The notes beneath the pieces were generated by a model. That model did no database searches. It saw only the letters and a list, made by a program, of their open reading frames with translations, and was not told where the DNA came from. Made by a program: the position numbers and the translations under genes. Positions 1-11,670 of a stretch of 64,000 nucleotides of DNA are shown here, piece after piece (position 1 is the stretch's first letter; each line of letters opens with the position of its first letter). Source of the DNA: CAWAMR01 sp963783095 (GTDB lineage: Bacteria > Planctomycetota > Planctomycetia > Gemmatales > Gemmataceae); contig CAWAMR010000002.1 in NCBI GenBank assembly GCA_963783095.1, positions 62,001 through 126,000 on the forward strand, in the 5' to 3' direction.

Positions 1-3000
1 ACCCGACCGCTGCCGAGATGCTGAAATTGGTTTCCGTTAGATACAAGGCCCAGATTCCTCCCAGCGACAGGGCAAGAACATTGAATAATACGAGCAAAGA
101 ATCGAGGATCGAATTGAATGCCATGTAGAGCAACATGAAAATCAGCCCCAGCGACGCGGGAACTATAATCATGAGTTTCGCCTCGGCCTCTTCCATTTCC
201 TGAAATTCGCCGCTCCATTCCGCGCGATACGGCGTCACGAAAATGCTGTCGGTCTTGTCTTTGGCTTCTGCAACCGCGCTGGCCAGGTCGCGGTCGCGGA
301 CGCTGAATTTGATGGCAATCATGCGGTTGCCCTGTTCTCGATAAATGGTCGAGGCCCCCGCACGCTCAAAGCGGCCGGTCGGGTCGGGCATGCCGTCCGC
401 ATCCACGGGAGTAACGAAATCCTTGAGGCGACGTCGTGGAGTATTCGTGAGTGGATTGAGCGTGTCCGAGTTCACTCCTGCACTAGAAGGAGGTGCCTGC
501 CCGCTCCCGGACGAAGATGGCGCCGCTGTCGGACCCGAAGAAGGATAGACCGGATTATTCAAGATGTCGATGGGCAATTCCAGAACATCGGTGACGCTGC
601 TGCGATTATCGCGCGGCAGCCTGAGCGTGATGTCGAAGATCCGCTCGCCTTCAATCATCGAAGAAAAGGCCTTGCCGCCGATCGCCGATTGGACGGCGGT
701 TGTGACATCCGCCGCACTGACCCCAAATCGTTTGCATTTGTTCGGGTCAACCCGGAACTCGAGGTTGGTCTGGCCTTCGATGCTGAAAATGCCGATATTG
801 ACGATCCCGTGAACGGACTTCAATGCACGCCGGACCTTGAGGGCTACCTCGTCCAGTTTCTTCAAGTCCGGGCCGAAAATCTTGATGGAGTTATCGCCCT
901 TGACCCCAGAAAGAGCCTCCATGACGTTATCGCGGATATTTTGCGAGAAGTTCCAGTCCGTCCCGGGAAGGTGGACGGTGAGGTCGTCGTTCATCTGCTT
1001 GACGAGCTCGACTTTCGTTCGGCGCGTTTCTCCCCATAAACCCAGCGCCGCCAACCATGCTGTTCGATCTCCTTGGGCCATTCCGATTGCGGACGAAGGG
1101 GCACAAAGAATTCGGCGTTGTAAAAGCCGGTCGGATCGGTGCCGTCATCGGGCCGGCCGATTTCCGCAACGATCGATCGCGCTTCCGAATAGGAACCCAT
1201 GATCCGGCGAGCCATCTGACAGTTCCTGGCAACATTGTCGAGGGAGGTATTGAGCGGGAAGGTGGCTCGAATCCAGAGATTCCCTTCTTCCAATTCCGGC
1301 ATGAATTCTCTGCCGATGTGCGGCAAGGCCAGGATGCCGGTTGCCACAATCATCACTCCAAAGATGCTCAGCGTCAGGCCGCGGTTGTGAAGACACCAGT
1401 GCAACGGATGCAGGTACGACCATTTCAGCAGCCGAACCAGCGCGTTGTCTGCCACGGGCTTCATGTTCTTGAAGAAATACATCGCCAGCACCGGTGAAAG
1501 CATCATTGCCAGCAACAGGGCACCGAAGAGGGCAAAGGCGTAGGTGTCGGCCATGGGCCCGAAGATTTGTCCTTCCGGCCCGCTCATGGTGAACAGTGGA
1601 ATGAACGCACAGATGATAATCAACGTCGAAAAAAGCAGCGGTTTCTCAACCTCAACGCATGCCTCCAGGATTCGCTCCTTCAGAGACCGATCGGCATGCT
1701 CGCCGGCATTGAGTTTTCGGTAGACGTTTTCGATGATAATGACCGATGAATCGACGATGATGCCGAAGTCGACGGCTCCGATGGAAAGCAAGTTCGCCGA
1801 CTTGCCGCGCGCGTACAGAACCGAGAAGGCAAATAGGAGGGCCAGCGGGATATTGATGGCGACGATTACCGCAGCGCGGACATTGCTCAAGAACATCATC
1901 AGGATGAGGCCGACGAGGACCATGCCGACCACGAGGTTTTCTTCCACGGTGTCGGTAGTGACATTGATGAGGTTGGTGCGATCGTAGTAAGGTTCGATCT
2001 GCACGCCGGGCAACAGCCGGCCCGATTTGGGGTCGTTGAGTTGTTCGACCTTTTTGCGTACGTCGGCAAGGGCCGGCAGCGTATCTTCACCTTTGCGCAG
2101 GAGCACGATGCACTCGACCTTGTCGTCCTCATCGCGCGCCAGCAATTTGCCGGTGAGCACATCGACGACGCGCTCGACCCGATTGATCATCTCCCGGCTC
2201 GGGATGCTCAACCCCGATCGGCCGAGCCGGGTTTGATGACCGACGACAACACCCTCGTTTCCCAAAGGCTGGCCGGGCTTTAGTCGCCCACCCACCACGA
2301 CATCTTCCAGCAAAATCGGCGCATCGCCAACCGACGTGATTACCAGTCTGCGAATTTCGAGGATTCGTTTGTTTTCTTCCGCTCGCAAAATCTTGACCGC
2401 AGCCTTGGCCATGCGCACGCGTTGTTTCTCTCGTAACAGTTTGACGTCGTCTCGATTTTCCTGGATCGCTTTTGCAAGTTCCTCTTCCGCGGCCGGGTCG
2501 GGATCTTTCGATCCGAGAGCGAGCACCTTTTGGACCGGATCCATGCCGCCGCCGATCAGACCGACACAGCGCACGTTCATCGCGACCTGTCCCTGGATGA
2601 CGAAGTCAGCGCCCGCGTTGAGGTTTGAACTGGACACCGCATTTTGAAGCTGCTGCAGGGTGATGCCGAGTCGGATCATCTCCTTGGGATCGAAGTGAAT
2701 CTCGTATCGTTTGACTTCGCCGCCTCTGCTGGTCACGTCAATGATGCGCGGAACCCGCCGAAAGTCTCGTTCCAAAAACCAGTCTTGCAGCGACTTGATG
2801 TCGTTAAGGGTATAGATGTCCTTGCCGTTCTCCTTGGGGCTGTTCAGGGTATAGCGAAAGATTTCTCCGGTGGGACTTTGCGGTGAAAGCTGCGGCGTGA
2901 CCCCGGGCGGAAGTTGCTGCGAAAACTGTAGTCGATTGATGACCTCTTGCCGGGCCTTGTCGTAGTCGAAACCGTATTCGAATTGCACCCGCAAGTGCGA

Positions 3001-3270
3001 CAGGCCGAATAGCGACTTGCTGCGCAGATATTTTAGCTTGGGCATTCCCGACAGGGTTACTTCCAGAGGGATGGTAACCTGCCGTTCCACTTCCTCGGCC
3101 GATGCGCCGGGAAATTGCGCGATGACTTCAATGATCGCCGGCGCGGGGTCGGGATAGGCTTCTACATTCACTTCCCGAAAGGAATGGATGCCGAAACCCA
3201 TCAACCCGATCACCATAACAATAACAATGAGCGGATTATCGAGTGCCCAACCGATCAGTTTTCGCAACAT
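1..3270 (-). CDS. Heavy-metal efflux RND pump, CusA/CzcA-like (partial, one frameshift)
   Basis: Inner-membrane proton-driven pump of the HME branch of the RND superfamily, expected to export metal cations with the adaptor at 3363-4817 and the outer-membrane factor at 5321-7180. Residues 1-30 form the first membrane helix; the porter domain follows, and the TM4 proton-relay motif GAVDFGIIVD is present. Residues about 250-305 are a charged helical insertion not usual in CusA, and a Pro/Ser-rich insertion lies near 470-545. The frame breaks near 1028: reading continues from GEKR into TKVELVKQMNDDL in another frame, and one extra base in the CGCGCC run restores it. The C-terminus runs off the left edge within the next conserved motif (FSISAAVG). 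Substrate metal is not determined. Confidence 0.9.
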
Positions 3271-3362
3271 GGATTATTCTCGGATCAACGGTGCGACAAG
3301 CGACGAGCTTAGGCCCCGTCGTATGCACGGTTTTTTCGATGGTGCAACTTCAAAAATCGCAA

Positions 3363-4817
3363 TCATGGCCCCCGATCGGCCTCGCGATCTTCCAATTCCT
3401 TTTTCAATTCCAGCAAGCCTGCGGTGATGAGTCGATCGCCTTCGCGCAGGGATCGTTTCGGCAACAATCCCTGTTCCTTGTCCGCCTGGGTTAGCTCCAG
3501 TTTATCGAGCGCTTGATTGCTGCTGACGAAGACACGATCGGCAAAACGATAGGTCACTTCGACGCGCCGCATCGTGAAGTACGACGGGTTCTTCGGATCC
3601 TGGACAAAGACGACGGCCTGTTCGCCATCATCCACGATGGCGCTGGATGGTACCTCGAGCACATTGGGCGGCGGAGGCAGTTTGATGGTGGCGGTGACAT
3701 ATTGCCGGCCGCGCAGAATCTTGTTTTTGTTTTCGATCCGGCCTCGCAACGGGATCGTGTGCTGATTGAGATCCTCCAACAGGCCGATCTCGTCGATGTA
3801 TCCGTCAATAGGCTCAAACTCGCCCAGCACGTAGGGCTGTATCTTCCACTTTCTGTCCTCAGGCTTCAAAGCCAGGAGATCGCTCAATTCATCTTCATGA
3901 GCGTTGATTTGTACGACGAGTTGTTCGACCTTTGCAATCTGAAATAAATTCAGCATCGGATCCTGGATAAGTTCCTTCCGCGTGACATTGCGCTCGACAA
4001 TGGTGCCAAAGTCCGGCGCACGCAATTCCACTCTTGCCCACTTGGGATCCTTGCGCGTCTGGCGTTTGCCGGCCGACCCCAATTTGATGATGTCTTCTGC
4101 TTCCTTGTAGACCGCATCGACATCATCCTTCGGAAGTTCATAGACTTCAAGACTCTGAGCTGCCTTGTTGATGGCGTTTTGATCGGCCTCGACTTTTTGC
4201 CGGAACATCAGCTTCAAGACCAGAGGAATCGCGGGACTTTCTTCAGCGCTTTCCAGAACCTGCTTGTCGAGTTTCATGTTCACCAGGGCGTCGATAAGAT
4301 CATTTTTTTTCATGCCGACATCAATGCTCTCAAAGACGGCGAGAAGCTCACCCTTCTCGACATCATCGCCCGACCCCAATTCGTGTTCATCATAAGTGTT
4401 GCCGCGAAAAACCTTTTTCGTGGGAATGCTGATTACTTTGCCGGTAAACCGGGCGCGGATGCGATGCAGAGTGGCTGGATCAAACATCGTCGACCCGGAA
4501 AGAGTCAACGGTCGATTCCCGTCCTTTTTCGGTGGTTTCGCAATCCAGATAATGTCCTTACCATTTTTTCGGATATTGAGACTGATGCGCACGTCTTCGG
4601 GAACTGAAAGTGTATGTTCCGGAACATCCTTCCCGGTAAGCAATTCGACTCGCAGGCGGGTTTGACGAGCGACGTGAGGTTTTTCGGATGATTTTCTGGA
4701 AAGCAGCGGAAGCGGTATCCCAAGCAAATAGGCCCCTACTCCAGTGCCGATGAGCAGGACGGCAACGACCAGAATAGTCCAGAATCGTTTGCGAGATTTT
4801 GAAGGCGTATCGCTCAT
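3363..4817 (-). CDS. RND efflux periplasmic adaptor (CusB/HlyD-like)
   Basis: Membrane-fusion protein of about 484 residues joining the RND pump to its outer-membrane channel. Residues about 8-35 are an N-terminal membrane anchor (TILVVAVLLIGTGVGAYLL) preceded by basic residues. The body has the barrel-sandwich arrangement: a first half-motif near residue 120-150, a central coiled-coil region at about 165-255, then the second half and C-terminal beta domains. The pump starts 92 bp downstream on the same strand, so the two are probably co-transcribed. It is divergent from the outer-membrane factor. No His/Cys-rich metal-binding N-terminus is visible. Family assignment is good; the transported substrate is inferred from the pump. 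Confidence 0.87.
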   Translation of the reverse strand: MSDTPSKSRKRFWTILVVAVLLIGTGVGAYLLGIPLPLLSRKSSEKPHVARQTRLRVELLTGKDVPEHTLSVPEDVRISLNIRKNGKDIIWIAKPPKKDGNRPLTLSGSTMFDPATLHRIRARFTGKVISIPTKKVFRGNTYDEHELGSGDDVEKGELLAVFESIDVGMKKNDLIDALVNMKLDKQVLESAEESPAIPLVLKLMFRQKVEADQNAINKAAQSLEVYELPKDDVDAVYKEAEDIIKLGSAGKRQTRKDPKWARVELRAPDFGTIVERNVTRKELIQDPMLNLFQIAKVEQLVVQINAHEDELSDLLALKPEDRKWKIQPYVLGEFEPIDGYIDEIGLLEDLNQHTIPLRGRIENKNKILRGRQYVTATIKLPPPPNVLEVPSSAIVDDGEQAVVFVQDPKNPSYFTMRRVEVTYRFADRVFVSSNQALDKLELTQADKEQGLLPKRSLREGDRLITAGLLELKKELEDREADRGP

Positions 4818-5110
4818 TTTTTCCGGTTCTCAGAGACATCTGTGAATGCAGGCGCAAATCCGATCACAAACTTCCAGATTCGCCATCTCATCGCGCACCG
4901 AGTGACACAGCAATCGACAGCGTTCGCCGGCGACCCGCGCACGCGACAAAATTCATTATGCGTAGAGTGATGCCTACCATCATGGCAATATCGAAACTGG
5001 CGCAGTTCGCCCAATCCGAAATCCTCCAATTCCCGCAACGCCCCTGGCTTGACTGATGGGCGACGTTAAGGACAGCCTGTTTAGTTTCCCATTTGCCTGT
5101 CGGTGATTAC

Positions 5111-5127
5111 TGAACACTTTCTGTTCA
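5111..5127. promoter_or_regulatory. Operator-like palindrome
   Basis: TGAACA, five bases, TGTTCA: a perfect 6-bp inverted repeat, typical in size for a dimeric repressor site, in the divergent efflux promoter region. The binding protein is unknown. Confidence 0.4.
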
Positions 5128-5177
5128 TCTTGCGTGAAAAATGCACTCGGACTTGAGATATTCTCGCAGTTCCGCGA

Positions 5178-5196
5178 AATAAATGAAGCATTTATT
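5178..5196. promoter_or_regulatory. AT-rich operator-like palindrome
   Basis: AATAAATG, AAG, CATTTATT: perfect 8-bp arms with a 3-bp spacer. There is no T-tract or GC stem, so a terminator is unlikely. It lies 125 bp before the outer-membrane factor. Confidence 0.4.
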
Positions 5197-5320
5197 CTTC
5201 CTAACCGATAACACTGTTACGACCCGAACCATTTAACATTTACCTCTTCCACGGAATGTTATTGTGCGGGACGGTTGCGCATCAGCGATTCCCGCGGCCC
5301 TTGCGATGGGGTGAGATACC

Positions 5321-7180
5321 ATGCGTTCGCGAATTGTATTCGTCTGCATCTTCATCGCGCTGGGAGGCTGCGTCTATCACACGAACGAGCGAGTCGACAG
5401 GACCATCTCGGATATCGCCAGCAAGCCTTTCGACATCGACCGGGATCCTGCCACTGCTGAACGCAGGCCGAAATCAGAAAAAGCACTTGCGAAAAGCCCG
5501 GACCCAACCAAGCGAACGAATGACGTTCCGAAGGTTGCCAAGGATGTCGAAGCCGCAACCTATCTTGCAATGCAGGAGCCCGCGAAGAAGAAAGAGGGTT
5601 TCGAACTGACGATTCCCGAAGCACTTCCCGGTTCAGAAGTTGGTCCTTTGCCGAACATCAAGGATAAGGCCAAGCTGAAGGAAGAAATCAAACGGCTCTA
5701 TCCACCGCTGCCTCCACTGCCCGAGCCCCCGGCTCCGCTGCCTGGACCGGATGGGAAACCGTATACCCTGGCTATGCTTCAGGAGATCGCCGCGCTGAAT
5801 AGCCCCCAACTCAAGCAGGCTGCGGCGGATGTCCGCGCTGCGGAAGGTGCCCTGGTCCAGGCACGAACCTATCCGAACCCAACCATGTCGGTTGCCAATC
5901 AACCGTCCAATGATGGTTCAACCCCTAGCGTGTGGGGTGGCTATCTTGCGCAGCACATCATTACCGCCGGCAAGATGAAGCTGGCGATCGCATCGGCTCA
6001 AAAAGACCTGGATAATGTGGAACTCGCACTGAGAAAAGCTCGTAGCGATCTCGCTACCCAGGTTCGCGCCAATTATTTTGGGTTTCTCGTCGCCAAGGAA
6101 GCGGTGCGAGTCAATCGCGGATTGTCGATCTTGACGGATGAGATTTATCGCACCCAGCTTGCCTACGGCGGTTTCGTTGCGATCTACGAACCAGCGGCCT
6201 TGCGCCTCAAGCTTATTCGGCCCGGCTCAACTTGAAATTGTCGATCACGAACTACCAGTACGCGTGGATTCAACTGGTGTACTCCCTGGGCTTGAAACAA
6301 CTTCCACTGAGTGAAGTGGCCGGGCGTATCGATTCCCATATTCCCTACTTCGACTTCGACCGGGTGCTATCCTATGTCGCAGCCAATCACACTGACATTC
6401 TGACGGCACGAAATATACTTGAGAAATCGAGATACCAACTTAAACTGGCCCGGGCCATTCCGACCATGCCGGATCTGGATGTGCAGATCGGTGCCTTCAA
6501 GGAATTATCACTCCAGCCGTTCCAGTACTTCTCCACGATTATGGTATCCGCGCCGATTCCGGTCTGGGATCGGAATCGAGGCAATATCATTGCCGCGGAA
6601 GCTGCAATGGTTCGGGCATCGGAAGAACCCCACCGTGCAGCATGCTGCGCTGGCGAACAATGTCCAGAACGCTTACAACGCCTACATCAACAACATCGAT
6701 ACGCTGGAGTATTACCGCAAAAATATCCTGCCGGATCAGGTGCAGGCCTATCGTGGAGTGGTGCTTCGCCGCCAGGCGGATCCGAACGCTCAATTCGGCG
6801 ATCTCGTGGCTGCCCAACAAACATTGGCAACCAGTGTTTCATCCTATCTGAATACTTTGGGGCAGCTCTGGAGTTCAACGATCGCGCTCGCGGATTTCCT
6901 GCAGACTGACGATCTGTTCTCTCTCGCCAATCCGCAAGCGATTCCCCAATTGCCCGATTTTGCAAGCATGCCGGCCTTCCCGTGTACCCATCCTGTTCGG
7001 CAGCCAGGCCCGGGAGAGTCAAAACGGCCGATTCCACGAATGAGTGAAGAGCCTCTTGGACCAGTGGAAAAACAACCGATTCCTGTCGCCGGTCCCAAGT
7101 TGATTCGGAATCTTATGCGACAAGATGAAACCGAGGAGGAGTCTCAACAGCCGGTATCGAAGTTTCGTTTAGTGGAGTAA
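5321..7180 (+). CDS. TolC-family outer-membrane factor lipoprotein (two frameshifts)
   Basis: Outer-membrane channel for the RND pump, of the TolC/CusC family. The start MRSRIVFVCIFIALGGC gives a lipoprotein signal with lipobox LGGC. A Pro-rich spacer (residues about 125-150) precedes the first OEP repeat (aligned helices with AAADVRAAEGALVQART). The frame changes near 6212 (after TTGCGC; one missing G in a GCGCGC run restores ALRAQAYSARLNLKL) and near 6635 (CACCGTG; a missing CG pair restores the frame into VQHAALANNVQNAYNAYI). The C-terminus is a Pro-rich tail ending at 7180. With both breaks repaired the protein is about 620 residues, long for the family because of the N-terminal extension. 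Confidence 0.82.
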
Positions 7181-7268
7181 AAGACGGTTTTACGGCAGTA
7201 AGACGGATCGAATCGGCTTGCAGTAACCTAAGCAGAGGACTGGCAAGGAAAAGCCCAAGGAGTGGACC

Positions 7269-8384
7269 ATGACTCGTTCGAAGATATTTATCGCGCTAGC
7301 AGCAGTGCTGGGTCTACTCCTCGTCGGAAGGGATCTTTATGCCGACGAGTTTGCGGTTCTTCAAGCTGACGATTCGGGACCGATTCCCCCCGCCTCATTG
7401 CCCGATATCTTGAAAGCGCTCCCTCGGCCACCCGATCAGCCTGCATCACTGTTCCAACAAGCAACGCAGGAACACTCGAACGAGTCGCCACTACCAGATC
7501 GATACTTTGAGGAGGATCCTTTACTGGATACTCCCGACATGCCCAAGTCGGGATGGTTCACAGCTCTGGACTTGCAGCTTGCCGCACCGCACGTGTTTCA
7601 GTTCTTGTACAATGGTGTGACCGCGGGCTCGCGTGCGCCCGATTTCGTCAATCTACCGAACCGCGGATTGGATTGGACTCTCGCTCCCCGGCTGGAGATC
7701 GGCTATCAGCTTCCTTCCGGTTTTGGAGGGTTTTCGATCGCCTATCGCAACGTGAGTTCGAGCGGCAACTTTTCCAGTTCGTTCCTTGGTCCCGATGGAG
7801 CAGCAAACCTCACCAGCCAGTTGAGCGTGCATATCGTCGACCTCGATTACGTGACCAAACAGTTTACGCAGTCGGACAAATGGGAGATGCGCTGGCGGGC
7901 CGGTGTCCGTACGACCGTGGTCTTCTACGATTCTATCCTCAATCAGTCGGTGGGCGAAGCTTCTTCGGGAACCGGCATTCTTCAACAACAGGCATCGAAC
8001 TTTTACGCGGGCGTGGGTCCTCATGTTGGCGTAGAACTGCGACGACATTTTGTCGGGGTACCGGGGTTGTCTTTCCTGGGAGCCGCTGATTTTGGAGGGG
8101 TTATCGGCCGAGTCAAGCAAGGCTTCAACGAAACTGCGCAAGATCCGCTGTCACCCAGCGGGGTTTCCTTTGGACAAGATATGATCAGTTCGTCGCAGAC
8201 CGTGCAGATGCTGAATGTCCGGGCGGGCCTGGATTATCGACCTCAAAACTATCCCAACTTCAACTGTTTCTTGGGTTATCAATACGACTACTGGTGGGGC
8301 GTTGGCCGTTTTTCTCTCCAGCCTGGCTCACGCGGCGATTTATCGATCTCGGGATTTGTTCTTCGACTGACCTACAACTATTGA
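7269..8384 (+). CDS. Secreted outer-membrane beta-barrel protein
   Basis: A 371-residue protein with a signal peptide (residues 1-25, cleavage probably after YADE), a Pro-rich linker at 35-90 and a C-terminal half of alternating amphipathic strands ending in an aromatic residue (LRLTYNY), the usual signal for outer-membrane barrel insertion. Phrases such as LAPRLEIGYQLPSGFGGFSIAY and VRAGLDYRPQNYPNF resemble the BBP7/Legionella-type major outer-membrane barrel proteins common in planctomycetes. It lies 88 bp after the efflux channel on the same strand and could be the last gene of that transcript. Function beyond a porin or structural barrel cannot be read. Confidence 0.7.
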   Translation: MTRSKIFIALAAVLGLLLVGRDLYADEFAVLQADDSGPIPPASLPDILKALPRPPDQPASLFQQATQEHSNESPLPDRYFEEDPLLDTPDMPKSGWFTALDLQLAAPHVFQFLYNGVTAGSRAPDFVNLPNRGLDWTLAPRLEIGYQLPSGFGGFSIAYRNVSSSGNFSSSFLGPDGAANLTSQLSVHIVDLDYVTKQFTQSDKWEMRWRAGVRTTVVFYDSILNQSVGEASSGTGILQQQASNFYAGVGPHVGVELRRHFVGVPGLSFLGAADFGGVIGRVKQGFNETAQDPLSPSGVSFGQDMISSSQTVQMLNVRAGLDYRPQNYPNFNCFLGYQYDYWWGVGRFSLQPGSRGDLSISGFVLRLTYNY

Positions 8385-8489
8385 CGGCCGCAATAGTCGA
8401 CGAGCCGCCGAAGCTCCGGTCGCAACCCATTCAGGTCTCATCAGCCAAAGCGGATTTCGTTATTTGAGCTTTTCATCTCGTTTTGATGA

Positions 8490-8519
8490 TTGACAGTATG
8501 CTCAAGTTAGTGGTAGTCT
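8490..8519 (+). promoter_or_regulatory. Conserved sigma-70-like promoter of CRTAC1 unit 1
   Basis: TTGACA at 8490-8495, 18 bp, TAGTCT at 8514-8519. The sequence CAAGTTAGTGG just before the -10 also occurs before the second copy (13683-13712), with one base changed before the third (17472-17501). Confidence 0.6.
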
Positions 8520-8603
8520 AACAACAGCAAACTCGCCATCTTTGCAAACAAAAAAGCCAAATCTTCGCTCATTGGACAATCTCCAACTTCGTGGGGACCC
8601 GCG

Positions 8604-10374
8604 ATGAGGAGCGGCATGAGACTATTCGGGTTCGGAATTCTTGCTTTGTGCCTCGTTGGAGCAGTTGTTTTTGGGTTGACTTATCCCCACTCAGAATCTG
8701 CACTGTCCGAGACGCCGAACGTCAACGACTCCCCACTCGTTTTTGATGGGAGCCACCCATGGTTCGTGGACATCACTGAAGAGTCGGGTCTGAAATTCGT
8801 TCACGATCCTGGACCGGTGGGCAGCTATTTCATGCCGCAACAGGTTGGCTCCGGAGCGGCTTTCTTCGATTTCAACCAGGATGGTTATCTCGATATCTAT
8901 TTGCTTCAAAACGGTGGTCCCAAGGGACCAAAGAACTGTCTGTATCAGCAGAATCCCGATGGAACCTTTCGCGATGCAAGCAAAGGGTCGGGCCTCGATA
9001 TTCCCGGCTACAACATGGGGGTCGCCATCGCGGATGTCGATAACGACGGGTGGCCGGATGTATTGGTTACGCAATATGACGGGCTTAAACTTTTTCTCAA
9101 CACGGGTGCCGGCACTTTCACCGATGTCACCCAAACTTCCGGCTTGAATAATCCTGCGTGGGGAACATCTGCGGCGTTCTTCGATTATGATCGAGACGGC
9201 TGGCTCGATCTGGTCGTCGTTAGTTATGTCGATTACGACCCGACCTGGCCCTGCCAGGGGTCGAACGGGCAGCCCGATTACTGCGCGCCAAAAACGTTCA
9301 AGGGACGGGTGAGCCGATTGTTTCACAATCGGGGAGGCCGAAAAAGCCGAACAGCGGACTCGCCGCAGGCCTATTTTGAAGACGTGACGGAGCCTTCCGA
9401 ATTGGGTCAAATTCCCGGACCCGGGCTCGGAGTTGTGTCGCGCTGATTTTAACGGAGATCGTTGGCCCGACTTTTTTATCACGAATGATGGTGCTCCCAA
9501 TCGGCTCTGGATCAATCAAAAAAACGGTCGTTTCAAGGAGGAGGCAGTCGAGCGTGGAGTTGCCTACAATGGAATGGCGATGGCCCAGGCGGGGATGGGA
9601 GTCGCACTGGGCGATGTCGATGGCGACGGACTTTTCGACCTCTTCGTGACGCATCTGAGTGAGGAGACTCATACATTGTGGAAACAAAAACCGCAGGGTG
9701 AGTTCCTGGATCAGACAACTCGCTCGAATGTGACAATCTCCCAATGGCCCGGAACAGGTTTCGGCACGTTGCTTGCCGATTTCGACCACGACGGTGCTCT
9801 CGATTTGGCGATCGCCAATGGCCGTGTTTATGCCCGTTCGACGGCCCCCGATTGGTCTTTGGGATCATTTTGGAGTTATTATGGGGATCGAAATCAACTG
9901 TTCCGCGGCAATGGAAAGGGACAGTTTCAGGATGTGTCTCTGCAAAACCCGCCGTTTTGCGAACGATACAACATGGGGCGAGGCCTGGTACGCGGCGATA
10001 TCAACAAGGACGGTGCTCAAGATTTGTTGGTAACGAGCATCGGTGGACCGGCCCGTCTTTTTCGCAATGTTGCCCCAAAGCAAGGTCACTGGCTTGAAGT
10101 TCGCGCCGTTGACGCAGACCATAAGCGTGATGCCTACGGAGCAGAAGTTCGTGTGCGCGCCAATGGACGGACCTTGGTTGCCTGGTTGAATCCGTCCGAG
10201 AGTTATCTCAGTAGCGGCGAACCAGTCGTTCATTTTGGTTTGGGCCCGATAACTCATTTCGATGGCATTGAAATCTTGTGGCCCGACGGCTCTGCCCCGG
10301 AAAGTTTCCCTGGAGGCGGGGTTGATCGGAGAATCATTCTCAACAAAAGAGGAGGTCAATCGACACCGAAATAA
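8604..10374 (+). CDS. CRTAC1-type protein 1: membrane-anchored FG-GAP/ASPIC-UnbV (one frameshift)
   Basis: Residues 5-28 form a signal anchor, so the protein is probably held on the periplasmic side of the inner membrane. Repeated calcium-loop motifs of FG-GAP/VCBS type follow (FFDFNQDGYLDIYLL, IADVDNDGWPDVLVT, FFDYDRDGWLDLVVV, LGDVDGDGLFDLFVT), giving a beta-propeller. The C-terminal 100 residues are an ASPIC/UnbV domain ending HFGLGPITHFDGIEILWPDG. The frame breaks near 9440 at TGTCGCGCTGAT; the two paralogues read VVCADFNGD there. An in-frame ATG 12 bp downstream is a possible alternative start. Function unknown; the family is often linked to TPR proteins, and here the TPR partner is the convergent gene at 12157-13610. 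Confidence 0.85.
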
Positions 10375-10557
10375 GACGACAGCACCCTGTCGGATGATGC
10401 CCGACGAATGCGCCTGGCGTTGTCGTAATCCTTGCTGATTGGCACTACCGCGTCAAAAGGCTGGACTTCGGAATCCATCAGGTCCGTGCATGAATTGCAC
10501 TTGTTGTTTGAATTTATCGCCGTTCTTCTTTCTTACTCTCCGAATAGGAGGAATTGC

Positions 10558-11511
10558 ATGTTCGATTCTTCGAACGAATCCCGAAAAGGGTTCACTCTGA
10601 TCGAATTGTTGGTCGTCATCGCCATTATCGCCATTCTCGTCGGGCTGTTGCTTCCGGCAGTGCAAAAAGTGCGCGAAGCTGCAGCTCGGTCGTCGTGTTC
10701 GAATAACGTCAAGCAGATCGGTATTGCCGTCCATAATTTTAATTCGGTATTCGGCAAGGTACCTGTGTGTGAGGGCAACGTCCCCGGACAGTGGAATCCG
10801 TACACAAACAGTACGGGTGCTTCCAGCCCGGACGGCACGGGAGGTACTACGTTCTTTTTCTTATTACCCTTCCTGGAGCAGAATAACTTGTATCTCCTTG
10901 CGGGCGGAAACTCGATGAACGTGGGAGCCACCGTTGTCAAGACATTCCTCTGCCCATCCGATCCTGGTGCCTCCGGAACGAGTTACGGAGGTTGCGGAGT
11001 GATGAATTCTCCCACCATTCAGCGCGATGGGTTTGCTTCGTGCAACTATGCCGCCAATGTCATGGTATTCGAACCGCGCGGCACTTCCTCCGTTGATGTG
11101 GCCATGCTCGACGGAACGTCGAACACCGTCATGTTCGCGGAACGATTTCGCGATTGTTCTCCCTCCCCTGCCTATGGCGGAGGATGCACTTTACCCGCCT
11201 GGGCCTGGAATACAACCGCCAATGGTGGCGACCCCTGGACCAGCCCGACCTTCGGTGCTGCAAACGATGGCGGGTTATACTACCAGATGAACTATAACGG
11301 TGCCGAGTTCAACTACGGTGGTATCGGGTTTCAAGCCGGCCCGTCAATGCAATCGTGCAATTGGTACGTAACACAAGGTTTCCATACCGGCAGCATGCAG
11401 GTAGGCATGGGCGATGGGAGTTGTCGCGGTGTGAGCGGCTCTATTTCGGTCGGCACTTGGACATTCGCTTGTACGCCGAACGACGGCAATCCTCTTGGCA
11501 CCGACTGGTGA
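10558..11511 (+). CDS. DUF1559 protein with prepilin-type N-terminus
   Basis: The 317-residue protein begins [18 protein letters not shown], a type IV prepilin/pseudopilin cleavage site (G before FTLIE) with a hydrophobic helix, followed by the planctomycete DUF1559 (SBP_bac_10) domain with [19 protein letters not shown] and a C-terminal [17 protein letters not shown] chose 10558 rather than the upstream in-frame ATG at 10432 because a perfect AGGAGG lies at 10546-10551 and the prepilin leader then has normal length. The family is present in tens of copies in planctomycete genomes and is thought to be a surface pseudopilin-like protein. The lipoprotein at 11671 is its usual type of partner. 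Confidence 0.88.
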   Translation: MFDSSNESRKGFTLIELLVVIAIIAILVGLLLPAVQKVREAAARSSCSNNVKQIGIAVHNFNSVFGKVPVCEGNVPGQWNPYTNSTGASSPDGTGGTTFFFLLPFLEQNNLYLLAGGNSMNVGATVVKTFLCPSDPGASGTSYGGCGVMNSPTIQRDGFASCNYAANVMVFEPRGTSSVDVAMLDGTSNTVMFAERFRDCSPSPAYGGGCTLPAWAWNTTANGGDPWTSPTFGAANDGGLYYQMNYNGAEFNYGGIGFQAGPSMQSCNWYVTQGFHTGSMQVGMGDGSCRGVSGSISVGTWTFACTPNDGNPLGTDW

Positions 11512-11670
11512 GCGCATAACATCGACACAGAATTGTTCACTGTAAGCCGATACCGACATTTCCATGTGTCGGGATCGGCTCTGTTGACCTTTTTCTACGT
11601 TCTTTCTGGATACTTCTTCGATGGATGCCCGGTTCGCGCTGGGCTTCCTCGATCGTTTTGGAGATCAGCC

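Larger units (their letters stand above)
4818..5320. promoter_or_regulatory. Divergent control region of the efflux genes
   Basis: About 500 bp between the adaptor and the outer-membrane factor, with no convincing gene. It must hold both promoters. Two perfect short palindromes lie at 5111-5127 and 5178-5196 in an AT-rich stretch (5100-5245) that contrasts with the GC-rich flanks. No metal-responsive regulator gene (MerR, ArsR, CusR type) is seen nearby. Confidence 0.5.

Noticed and set aside
10432..10557. Upstream start of the DUF1559 gene
   Set aside because: The extra 42 codons give no leader, and the AGGAGG with normal prepilin leader supports 10558.
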